Positions 1-5,211 of a stretch of 5,211 nt of DNA are shown in pieces. Each line of letters opens with the position of its first letter. The first letter of the stretch is position 1. The notes beneath the pieces are model-generated. The model had not been told where the DNA came from. It saw only the letters and a program-made list of their open reading frames with translations, and searched no databases. The stretch lies in NCBI GenBank assembly GCA_015661095.1, contig JACVQI010000150.1, positions 1 through 5,211 on the forward strand, read 5' to 3'. This DNA comes from Gammaproteobacteria bacterium. GTDB taxonomy: Bacteria; Pseudomonadota; Gammaproteobacteria; Eutrophobiales; Eutrophobiaceae. The position numbers and the translations under genes are program-made.

Positions 1-996
1 GGCCTGCAGGCAGCCCTGATTGGCCAGTTCCAGAATAAAGGGCAAGGTCGCGTTATTCAGGGCAAACGTGGAGGTCCTCGGTACTGCCCCGGGCATGTTC
101 GTGACGCAATAATGCACGACATTGCCTTCGACGTAGATGGGGTCCTGGTGGGTCGTCGGCCGGGAAGTTTCGGAACAGCCACCCTGATCGATGGCCACGT
201 CGACAAAAACGGAACCGGGTTCCATGGCGTGGATGATATCCCGCGTCAATAGCCTGGGCGCAGCCGCCCCCGGCACCAGGACGGCACCGATGATCAGGTC
301 TGCGGCCAGGGCATATTTGCGTAACGCATCCTTGGTCGCATAGATGCATTTGACCCGGCCGCCGTATTCCGCTTCCAGCCGGCGCAGTCGTGGCAGAGAG
401 ATATCCAGCAGGGTCACATCAGCCTCCATGCCGATCGCGATAGTGGCCGCGTTTTCGCCGACGACTCCGCCGCCGATGATTAACACTTTTGCCGGGGCAA
501 TGCCGGGTACGCCGCCGATCAAGATGCCTTTGCCGCCCTGATTACGCTCCAGGCAATGCGCCCCGGCCTGGATTGACAAACGGCCGGCGACTTCGCTCAT
601 CGGCGCCAGTAATGGCAGGGTGTTATCGGGGCCGGTGACGGTTTCATAAGCGATGGCGATAATGCCCGAAGCCAGCAGGGCCCGGGTCAACGCCGGCGCC
701 GGCGCCAGATGCAAATAGGTAAACAGCACCTGACCCGGTCGCAGCAGCGGATATTCCTCGGGTTGCGGTTCCTTGACCTTCACGATCAGTTCGGCTCGGG
801 CATATATCTCCGCCGCATTGGTCGCGATGCTGGCGCCGGCCGTACGGTAATCTTCATCCGTCATGCCGATGCCATGTCCGGCAGTGGTTTCCACGAGTAT
901 TTCGTGGTGGTAATGACGCAGTTCGTGCACGCTGGAGGGAGTCAGTCCGACTCGGTATTCGAGGTTTTTAATCTCTCTGGGGACGCCGATTAACAT
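1..996 (-). CDS. ald: Alanine dehydrogenase, C-terminus cut off by window edge
   Basis: Catalyses the reversible NAD-dependent deamination of L-alanine to pyruvate and ammonia in the cytoplasm. It is known from alanine catabolism and from NADH recycling. The reverse-strand frame opens with MLIGVPREIKNLEYRVGLTP, the classic N-terminus of the family, and runs 332 codons without a stop to the window edge. Family members are about 370 residues, so roughly 40 C-terminal residues are missing. Residues expected from characterised Ald enzymes fall at the standard positions: Arg15, Lys75, His96 (in FTYLHLA) and Asp270 (in VDVAIDQGG). The Rossmann nucleotide-binding loop GGGVVG is at 175-180, and the conserved NMPGAVPRTST segment is at about 300-310. 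The ATG at 996-994 is preceded by a weak AGG (1007-1005) eight bases upstream. The gene is divergent from the flavoenzyme gene at 1111. The related transhydrogenase alpha subunit shares the fold, but motif agreement and N-terminal spacing favour Ald. No defect is visible. Confidence 0.96.
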   Translation of the reverse strand, partial: MLIGVPREIKNLEYRVGLTPSSVHELRHYHHEILVETTAGHGIGMTDEDYRTAGASIATNAAEIYARAELIVKVKEPQPEEYPLLRPGQVLFTYLHLAPAPALTRALLASGIIAIAYETVTGPDNTLPLLAPMSEVAGRLSIQAGAHCLERNQGGKGILIGGVPGIAPAKVLIIGGGVVGENAATIAIGMEADVTLLDISLPRLRRLEAEYGGRVKCIYATKDALRKYALAADLIIGAVLVPGAAAPRLLTRDIIHAMEPGSVFVDVAIDQGGCSETSRPTTHQDPIYVEGNVVHYCVTNMPGAVPRTSTFALNNATLPFILELANQGCLQA

Positions 997-1042
997 GGTT
1001 CGCACCTGGGTTTTGGAAATGGGGTCTCATTTTCAAGATTAG

Positions 1043-1080
1043 CACCTGCTGCGGGAATTGGCAGCGATGGTGCGACGCTG
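1043..1080. promoter_or_regulatory. Overlapping inverted repeats in the divergent intergenic region (possible operator)
   Basis: Two short inverted repeats overlap between the divergent genes. The first is nested: CACC (1043-1046) with GGTG (1069-1072) outside, and GCTGC (1048-1052) with GCAGC (1061-1065) inside, around an 8-base centre. The second is CAGCG (1062-1066) with CGCTG (1076-1080). They share the 1061-1066 arm, so they are mutually exclusive as hairpins. The position suits an operator shared by alanine dehydrogenase and the flavoenzyme. In other bacteria ald is often controlled by a divergent Lrp/AsnC-type regulator, but no regulator gene is visible here and the repeat does not match a site I recognise. 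A regulatory role is inference. Confidence 0.3.
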
Positions 1081-1085
1081 GTTGT

Positions 1086-1112
1086 TTGAAATCAATCAGG
1101 ATTCCTTATAAT
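1086..1112 (+). promoter_or_regulatory. Candidate sigma-70-type promoter overlapping the flavoenzyme start codon
   Basis: TTGAAA (1086-1091, five of six matches to the -35 consensus) and an exact TATAAT (1107-1112) are separated by 15 bases, shorter than the usual 16-18. The -10-like hexamer includes the first two bases of the ATG at 1111. If it were used, transcription would start at about 1119-1120, beside the second in-frame ATG (1120), giving a nearly leaderless message. The hexamer could equally be chance, because an ATG preceded by TATA creates it automatically. Confidence 0.3.
1098..1101 (+). promoter_or_regulatory. Ribosome binding site for the flavoenzyme gene
   Basis: AGGA lies nine bases before the ATG at 1111. 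This favours 1111 over the in-frame ATG at 1120, for which the spacing would be 18 bases. It also implies a transcript beginning upstream of 1098, which argues against the TATAAT at 1107 being the only promoter. Confidence 0.55.
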
Positions 1113-2511
1113 GGACCTGATGAACGCGATAATCGATAAATTACAAGGGTTGTTGGATGGTGACGGCGTTTTGCTGGGGGCCGAGGTCAGCGGGCGGGCG
1201 GCCGGGATCTGGGACAGCACCGGCATCCAGGCCGCGGCTATCGTTCGCCCCACCACCACCGCGCAGGTAGCAGCCGTGCTGCGTACTTGCAATGCCAGGG
1301 GTCAGCCGGTTACCGCGCACGGCGGCCGCACCGGTCTGGTCGAGGGGCAGCTGACCACCTCCGAGGATATCGTGTTATCGCTGGAACGCATGAACCGGAT
1401 TGAAGATATTGATGTCGCGGGCCGGACCATGACCGTGCAGGCTGGCGTACTGTTACAGGTCATACAGGAAGCTGCTGAAAATGCGGGTTTGTATTTCCCC
1501 GTGGATCTGGGGGCTCGGGGTTCCTGCACCATCGGCGGCAATGTTGCCACCAATGCCGGCGGCAACGGCGTGATCCGCTATGGCATGACCCGCGACAATA
1601 TCCTCGGGCTGGAAGCGGTGCTGGCGGACGGCACCGTAATTTCGTCGCTGAACAGGATGATCAAGAACAATGCCGGCTATGATCTGAAACAACTGTTCAT
1701 CGGCAGCGAAGGCACGCTGGGCATCGTCACCCGGGTGGTGCTGCGCCTGCGCGAAGCGGCGCGCAGCCAGAATACCGCCTTGCTGGCCAGTAATGAATTC
1801 ACCAAGGTAATCAACCTGCTGAAATTTCTGGATCGCGAACTGGGCGGCACCCTCAGTGCCTTCGAAGTCATGTGGCGGGATTTCTATCGACTGGTCACTA
1901 CGCCGCCGGCGAAATCAAAACCGCCACTGGAGCAAAGCCACGAATTTTATGTGCTGGTTGAATCCCGCGGTGGAGAGCCGGTTGCCGACACCGAACGGTT
2001 CCAGTCCGTATTGCAGCGGGCACTGGAACAGGAGTTGATCGATGACGTGGTTATTGCCAAATCACTGGCCGAACGGGCCGCTCTGTGGGCCATCCGGGAC
2101 GATGTGGAACAGGGGCACCGTTACGGCCAGCCGTTCATCTTTGATGTCAGTCTGCAGATCAAGGACATGCCGGCTTACATTAGCAAGGTAAAACAGGCGC
2201 TGGACCAGGCCTGGCCGGGTAACCGCTGTTTCGTGTTCGGCCATCTCGGCGATGGCAATCTGCATTACAATATCGTCGTTGGCGATTTCTCCGCGGCCGC
2301 CAAGCACAGTGTCGAAGCTATCGTGTATGGACCGTTACGTGACATCAATGGCTCGGTTTCGGCGGAACACGGCATCGGCCTGCAGAAGAAACCCTATCTG
2401 TCACTGTGTCGCACCGAGGCCGAAATTGCCCTCATGCAAAGATTAAAGCAATCACTCGATCCCAAAGGCATACTCAACCCAGGCAAGATCTTTGATCTAC
2501 CGCAAGGATGA
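1111..2511 (+). CDS. FAD-binding oxidoreductase, GlcD / D-2-hydroxyglutarate dehydrogenase type
   Basis: Probably a flavoenzyme that oxidises a D-2-hydroxy acid to the 2-oxo acid and passes electrons to a respiratory acceptor; the substrate is not determined. At 466 residues it has the usual family length. The PCMH-type FAD-binding domain spans about 40-215, with AHGGRTGL (69-76), DLGARGSC (132-139), IGGNVATNAGG (141-151) and GYDLKQLFIGSEGTLGI (189-205). The C-terminal FAD-oxidase domain (about 220-463) carries the metal-site motif HLGDGNLH (His378, His385), Asn387 and SAEHGIG (Glu419, His420), ending in the typical LDPKGILNPGKIF. Overall the protein resembles D2HGDH more than glycolate oxidase GlcD. 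Against human D2HGDH, Arg386 is kept (Arg329), but Thr390 and Lys401 align with Glu333 and Ile343, so the substrate may differ. No signal peptide or membrane segment is seen; the enzyme is probably cytoplasmic or peripheral. The ATG at 1111 has AGGA upstream. The gene runs co-directionally with the beta-oxidation gene 79 bases downstream. Confidence 0.9.
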   Translation: MDLMNAIIDKLQGLLDGDGVLLGAEVSGRAAGIWDSTGIQAAAIVRPTTTAQVAAVLRTCNARGQPVTAHGGRTGLVEGQLTTSEDIVLSLERMNRIEDIDVAGRTMTVQAGVLLQVIQEAAENAGLYFPVDLGARGSCTIGGNVATNAGGNGVIRYGMTRDNILGLEAVLADGTVISSLNRMIKNNAGYDLKQLFIGSEGTLGIVTRVVLRLREAARSQNTALLASNEFTKVINLLKFLDRELGGTLSAFEVMWRDFYRLVTTPPAKSKPPLEQSHEFYVLVESRGGEPVADTERFQSVLQRALEQELIDDVVIAKSLAERAALWAIRDDVEQGHRYGQPFIFDVSLQIKDMPAYISKVKQALDQAWPGNRCFVFGHLGDGNLHYNIVVGDFSAAAKHSVEAIVYGPLRDINGSVSAEHGIGLQKKPYLSLCRTEAEIALMQRLKQSLDPKGILNPGKIFDLPQG

Positions 2512-2590
2512 AAATAACAAGGGGCCGGATAATTTAGCGCTGGACCTTACTAAACGAAAATTAACACCATAAAATACACAGGAATACACC
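2512..2590 (+). promoter_or_regulatory. Intergenic gap with ribosome binding site before the beta-oxidation gene
   Basis: This 79-base gap is relatively A+T-rich. AGGA at 2580-2583 lies seven bases before the ATG at 2591 and supports that start. Two -10-like hexamers are visible, GATAAT (2528-2533) and TAAAAT (2570-2575), but neither has a convincing -35 partner; TTACTA at 2547-2552, 17 bases before the second, matches only three of six positions. No hairpin followed by a T-run is visible, so readthrough from the flavoenzyme gene is plausible. Whether there is an internal promoter cannot be settled from sequence alone. Confidence 0.45.
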
Positions 2591-4687
2591 ATGTCTGATG
2601 TCGTCAGCTACGAACGCGACGGAAATGTCGCGGTTATCACCATCGATAATCCCCCCGTCAACGCCATGGCCCTGCCGGTGCGGGTCGGACTCCAGCAGGC
2701 TTTTGAGAAATTCATCGCCGATACACGGGCGGAAGCGGCGGTGCTCATGTGCGCCGGTCGCACCTTCATCGCCGGTGCGGATATAGCGGAATTCGATAAG
2801 CCACCCGAGGAACCCTGGTTGCCGGGCCTGATCGACAGAATGGAGCAATCGCCGAAGCTGCTGGTCGCCGCTTTGCACGGCACAGCCCTGGGCGGCGGTC
2901 TGGAAACGGCACTGGGTTGTCATTACCGCTGTGCCGTGGCAGCGGCCAGGGTCGGCCTGCCGGAAGTGAATCTGGGCTTATTACCGGGCGCCGGCGGTAC
3001 CCAGCGCCTGCCACGCCTGACCGGCGTACAGAAGGCACTGGACCTGATCCTGTCCGGACGGCACATCGCGGCGGCGGAGGCGAAAAGTTCGGGTATTGTC
3101 GATGAGATTATCGATGGCGATTTACGCGCCGGCGCTATCAGCTATGCCAGAAGGCTGGTGGAGCAGCGGACTCCAATCCGCCGCATTTGCGACATGCAAG
3201 TCGACAAGACCGGTGTCAGCGCTGATTTTTTCAGCGATTACCGCAAACAGCTGGAGAAAAACTCCCGCGGTTTTTATTCGCCCTTTCAGATCCTGAAGTG
3301 CATTCAGGCTGCCGTCGACTTGCCGTTCAAGGAGGCTATCGCGCTGGAACGGAAACTGTTCGATGAGTGCAAGCTCTCGCCCCAGTCCCGGGCGCAACGG
3401 GCGTTATTCTTCGCCGAACGCGATATCGCCAAGATTCCGGATGTGCCCAGGGAGACGCCGGTGCGGGAAATCAAACAGACCGCGGTGATCGGCGCCGGCA
3501 CCATGGGTGGCGGTATTGCCATGGTGTTCGCCAATGCCGGCATCCCGGTGATTCTGGTGGAGATGGAACAGGCGGCGCTGGATCGTGGTCTCGGTATCAT
3601 CCGCAAGAATTATGAAGCGACCGTGAAAAAAGGCCGTTTGACCGAGGCGCAACTTCAGGAGCGCATGGCTTTGATCAAAGGCGTGGTCGATTACGCGGCC
3701 ATCGCCGATGCCGATCTGGTGATCGAAGCGGTATTCGAAAATATGCATGTGAAGAAGGATGTATTCGGTAAATTTGACCGGTATTGCAAGCCCGGCGCCA
3801 TCATGGCCACCAATACCTCCACCCTGGATGTGAACGCGATTGCGGCGGTCACCAGGCGACCGCAGGACGTCATCGGTCTGCATTTCTTTGCGCCGGCTAA
3901 TGTCATGAAACTGCTGGAGATCGTCCGGGGGGCAAAAACCGCCAAGGACGTGGTTGCCACCGCCATGGCGCTGGGCAAGCGCCTGGGCAAAACCAGTGTG
4001 CTGGTGGGCGTTTGTTTCGGCTTTGTCGGCAACCGCATGTTCCTGCCCTATCTACGTGAAGCGCAATTGATGATGCTGGAAGGTATCCCGCCGGAGCGGA
4101 TCGACAAACTGGCTTATGACTGGGGCATGGCCATGGGACCGAACGCGGTTGTCGACCTCACCGGTGTCGATGTATTGTTCAAAGTGGTGGATGGCTGGGA
4201 TTATAAACCCGACGATCCGACTTTTTTCCGTATCACCAAGGTCCTGAACGGCTTGGGCCGTTATGGCCAGAAAAACGGCGCTGGCATCTACAAATACGCC
4301 GACGGTCGCACGCCGCAGCCGGATCCGGAAGTCGCCAGAATCGCCGCTACGGAAGCGAAGCAATTGGGCGTCAAGCAGCGTGACATCAGTGATGAGGAGA
4401 TACTCGAGCGAATATTCTATGCCATGATCAATGAAGGCGCCCTGATCCTGCAGGAAGGCATCGCCTTGCGGGCCAGCGATATCGACGTGGTCTGGACCAG
4501 TGGTTACGGCATGCCGCGTTTCCGCGGCGGGCCGATGATTTATGCCGATATGGTGGGAGTAAAAAAGGTTTACGAAGCCATAGTCAGATTCCGTGAGAGA
4601 TATGGTGATGAATACTGGACACCGGCGCCGTTAATGGAACAACTGGCGCGGGAAGGCAAGACCTTCAGTGGCTGGAGTAAAACTTAA
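2591..4687 (+). CDS. Bifunctional enoyl-CoA hydratase / 3-hydroxyacyl-CoA dehydrogenase (MFE-1-like)
   Basis: Performs two consecutive steps of fatty-acid beta-oxidation in the cytoplasm: hydration of 2-trans-enoyl-CoA, then NAD-dependent oxidation of (3S)-hydroxyacyl-CoA to 3-ketoacyl-CoA, the thiolase substrate. The crotonase domain (about 1-190) has the oxyanion-hole segments IAGADIAEF (60-68) and HGTALGGGLE (96-105), with both catalytic glutamates, Glu105 and Glu125 (in VGLPEV). A linker helix region (about 240-290) follows. The NAD-binding domain (about 296-474) has GAGTMGGG (301-308), TNTST (407-411) and the dyad His431 (HFFAPANVMKLLEIV) and Glu443; Asn481 lies in GFVGNRM. Two C-terminal 3HCDH domains follow, about 476-571 and 602-690. 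The 698-residue length, domain order and segments such as GGGLETALGCHYR and GFVGNRM resemble eukaryotic peroxisomal MFE-1 and bacterial single-chain FadB-like proteins more than E. coli FadB or FadJ. No thiolase gene adjoins in this window. All key residues are present, so both activities are expected. The symbol is left blank because FadB, FadJ and FadN-type names overlap for such proteins. Confidence 0.95.
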   Translation: MSDVVSYERDGNVAVITIDNPPVNAMALPVRVGLQQAFEKFIADTRAEAAVLMCAGRTFIAGADIAEFDKPPEEPWLPGLIDRMEQSPKLLVAALHGTALGGGLETALGCHYRCAVAAARVGLPEVNLGLLPGAGGTQRLPRLTGVQKALDLILSGRHIAAAEAKSSGIVDEIIDGDLRAGAISYARRLVEQRTPIRRICDMQVDKTGVSADFFSDYRKQLEKNSRGFYSPFQILKCIQAAVDLPFKEAIALERKLFDECKLSPQSRAQRALFFAERDIAKIPDVPRETPVREIKQTAVIGAGTMGGGIAMVFANAGIPVILVEMEQAALDRGLGIIRKNYEATVKKGRLTEAQLQERMALIKGVVDYAAIADADLVIEAVFENMHVKKDVFGKFDRYCKPGAIMATNTSTLDVNAIAAVTRRPQDVIGLHFFAPANVMKLLEIVRGAKTAKDVVATAMALGKRLGKTSVLVGVCFGFVGNRMFLPYLREAQLMMLEGIPPERIDKLAYDWGMAMGPNAVVDLTGVDVLFKVVDGWDYKPDDPTFFRITKVLNGLGRYGQKNGAGIYKYADGRTPQPDPEVARIAATEAKQLGVKQRDISDEEILERIFYAMINEGALILQEGIALRASDIDVVWTSGYGMPRFRGGPMIYADMVGVKKVYEAIVRFRERYGDEYWTPAPLMEQLAREGKTFSGWSKT

Positions 4688-4714
4688 GGAAACTCTGAAT
4701 GAACCAAAGTTTCC
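4688..4714 (+). repeat. Perfect 7-bp stem-loop directly after the beta-oxidation gene
   Basis: GGAAACT (4688-4694) and AGTTTCC (4708-4714) form a perfect 7-bp inverted repeat around a 13-base loop, starting at the base after the TAA stop. No T-run follows, so it is not a canonical intrinsic terminator. It could protect the 3' end of the message, or be the end of a small repeat element, since its left arm begins a motif repeated at 4773. Confidence 0.5.
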
Positions 4715-4788
4715 GCGTTAGAAGGGGGTATCATGCTCTTTGATATTTCAGGGGTGATACATCAGAGCGTAGGGAACCTCTGAGTTAA
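4688..4788. repeat. Imperfect direct repeat of a 16-base motif, 85 bases apart
   Basis: GGAAACTCTGAATGAA (4688-4703) and GGAACCTCTGAGTTAA (4773-4788) match at 13 of 16 positions. The core CTCTGA also occurs inverted as TCAGAG at 4762-4767, making three copies in about 90 bases. The arrangement recalls ends of a small non-coding mobile or interspersed repeat, or its remnant. No transposase and no clear target-site duplication are seen, so its nature is open. Confidence 0.4.
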
Positions 4789-4808
4789 TCAGGGGCGCCC
4801 TGGTGAAT
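4784..4808 (+). terminator. Imperfect GC-cored hairpin in the convergent region (possible terminator)
   Basis: Arms 4784-4794 and 4798-4808 pair around a 3-base GCG loop, with CAGGG/CCCTG at the core. The 11-position stem has one mismatch and two G-U pairs on the plus-strand RNA. On the minus-strand RNA those two become A-C mismatches, so folding favours the rightward transcript from the beta-oxidation gene. The right arm touches the stop codon of the leftward gene. No T-run follows on either strand, so intrinsic termination is uncertain. Confidence 0.35.
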
Positions 4809-5211
4809 CAATCGCAATAGACACAGTTCCTGAGTTTCGAGGCACTTTTGAGACCACCGCTTTCCTCATACTGCGTGTAACCGTTTTGCAGAATCGCGCC
4901 GGAAAGCAATAACTCAGTACCCTCAGTCACCACCAGCTCGCCGTTTTGCAGCCGTGGTCTGAAGAGGGCCGATTTGACGATTTCCCTCGCGGTTTTATGT
5001 GTCCGGTAACTTTTTGGATCGCTTTCCTCAAGCACCTGGATATTATTTGCTCTACCATCAGTAGTCACATTGAAGGCAAGCCTGACATAAGGTGGCGCAA
5101 CTTCACCGTTGTCTTCAGTATCGGTTGTTGACAGCGCCGTCGACATGACCGGGATCCGCACCGGTTTGCCGAAGATATTATTAATCAATGTCTGATCGGG
5201 ACCACTGTCAG
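4808..5211 (-). CDS. Protein with TonB C-terminal-like domain, N-terminus beyond window edge
   Basis: Only the C-terminal part, about 134 residues, is visible. The reverse frame ends at TGA (4810-4808) and stays open to the right edge; a TTG at 5188 is in frame, but coding continues upstream of it (DSGPDQT), so it is probably not the start. The segment PPYVRLAFNVTTDGRANNIQ, followed by AREIVKSALFRPRLQNGE, has the beta-strand/helix/FRP pattern of the TonB_C fold. Such domains occur in TonB energy transducers and in periplasmic or lipoprotein-like gammaproteobacterial proteins with this domain at the end. Location and role cannot be set, because any anchor or signal peptide lies outside the window. 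The tail ends in NCVYCD, a CxxC pair beyond the domain. Two sampled 60-base lines (4861-4920, 5041-5100) are about 47% and 43% G+C, lower than sampled lines in the upstream genes. The gene is convergent with the beta-oxidation gene, with 120 bases between them. Confidence 0.7.
   Translation of the reverse strand, partial: DSGPDQTLINNIFGKPVRIPVMSTALSTTDTEDNGEVAPPYVRLAFNVTTDGRANNIQVLEESDPKSYRTHKTAREIVKSALFRPRLQNGELVVTEGTELLLSGAILQNGYTQYEESGGLKSASKLRNCVYCD

Noticed and set aside
709..993. A 94-codon plus-strand open frame antisense to alanine dehydrogenase
   Set aside because: The opposite strand encodes a near-perfect Ald N-terminus over the same bases.
1111..2511. Assignment as glycolate oxidase subunit GlcD
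   Set aside because: No glcE or glcF partner follows, and the DLGARGSC-IGGNVATNAGG and SAEHGIG context fits the single-subunit D2HGDH/D-lactate dehydrogenase group better.
2512..2590. Intrinsic terminator between the flavoenzyme and the beta-oxidation gene
   Set aside because: No stable hairpin followed by a T-run is visible in the gap.
2561..2923. A 120-codon minus-strand open frame crossing the start of the beta-oxidation gene
   Set aside because: It overlaps the crotonase domain coding region, has no recognisable motif and is explained by codon bias of the real gene.
3404..3883. A 159-codon open frame antisense to the beta-oxidation gene
   Set aside because: It lies wholly inside a well-supported gene, its His- and Gly-rich translation resembles no family I know, and long antisense frames are common in G+C-rich coding DNA.
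5186..5188. TTG as the start of the TonB-C-like gene
   Set aside because: The frame remains open upstream to the window edge and the TonB-C-like domain is normally preceded by a long N-terminal part, so the true start is most likely outside the window.
1..5211. CRISPR array, tRNA or rRNA gene, transposase, toxin-antitoxin pair or defence genes
   Set aside because: No spaced repeats, cloverleaf-like sequence or matching protein motifs were seen; the four genes fill almost the whole window.

Overview
The window looks like ordinary chromosomal DNA of a proteobacterium, most likely a gammaproteobacterium. This rests on protein resemblance recalled from memory and on moderately high G+C (about 58-67% in two sampled lines of the metabolic genes), not on any marker gene. 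It contains four protein genes, two of them cut by the window edges. No RNA gene, complete insertion sequence, CRISPR array or phage gene is visible, and no stretch over 300 bases lacks a gene.

Layout: (1) Positions 1-996, minus strand, hold most of an alanine dehydrogenase (332 residues visible, C-terminus off the left edge). (2) Positions 997-1110 are a 114-base divergent intergenic region with inverted repeats and a consensus -10-like hexamer overlapping the next start codon. (3) Positions 1111-2511, plus strand, hold a complete GlcD/D-2-hydroxyglutarate-dehydrogenase-type FAD oxidoreductase. (4) After a 79-base gap, positions 2591-4687, plus strand, hold a complete bifunctional beta-oxidation protein (enoyl-CoA hydratase plus 3-hydroxyacyl-CoA dehydrogenase) that resembles the single-chain peroxisomal MFE-1 type. 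(5) Positions 4688-4807 are a 120-base convergent intergenic region crowded with short inverted and direct repeats. (6) Positions 4808-5211, minus strand, hold the C-terminal part of a protein with a TonB-C-like domain; its N-terminus is off the right edge.

The three enzymes fit carbon catabolism. Alanine dehydrogenase links alanine to pyruvate and NADH, the flavoenzyme probably oxidises a D-2-hydroxy acid into the respiratory chain, and the MFE-1-like protein performs the middle two steps of beta-oxidation. The flavoenzyme and the MFE may be co-transcribed, but the 79-base gap leaves room for a separate promoter. I see no evidence for a new multi-gene system. The points most worth a second look are the non-canonical substrate pocket of the flavoenzyme, the possible leaderless start of its gene, and the repeat-rich convergent region.
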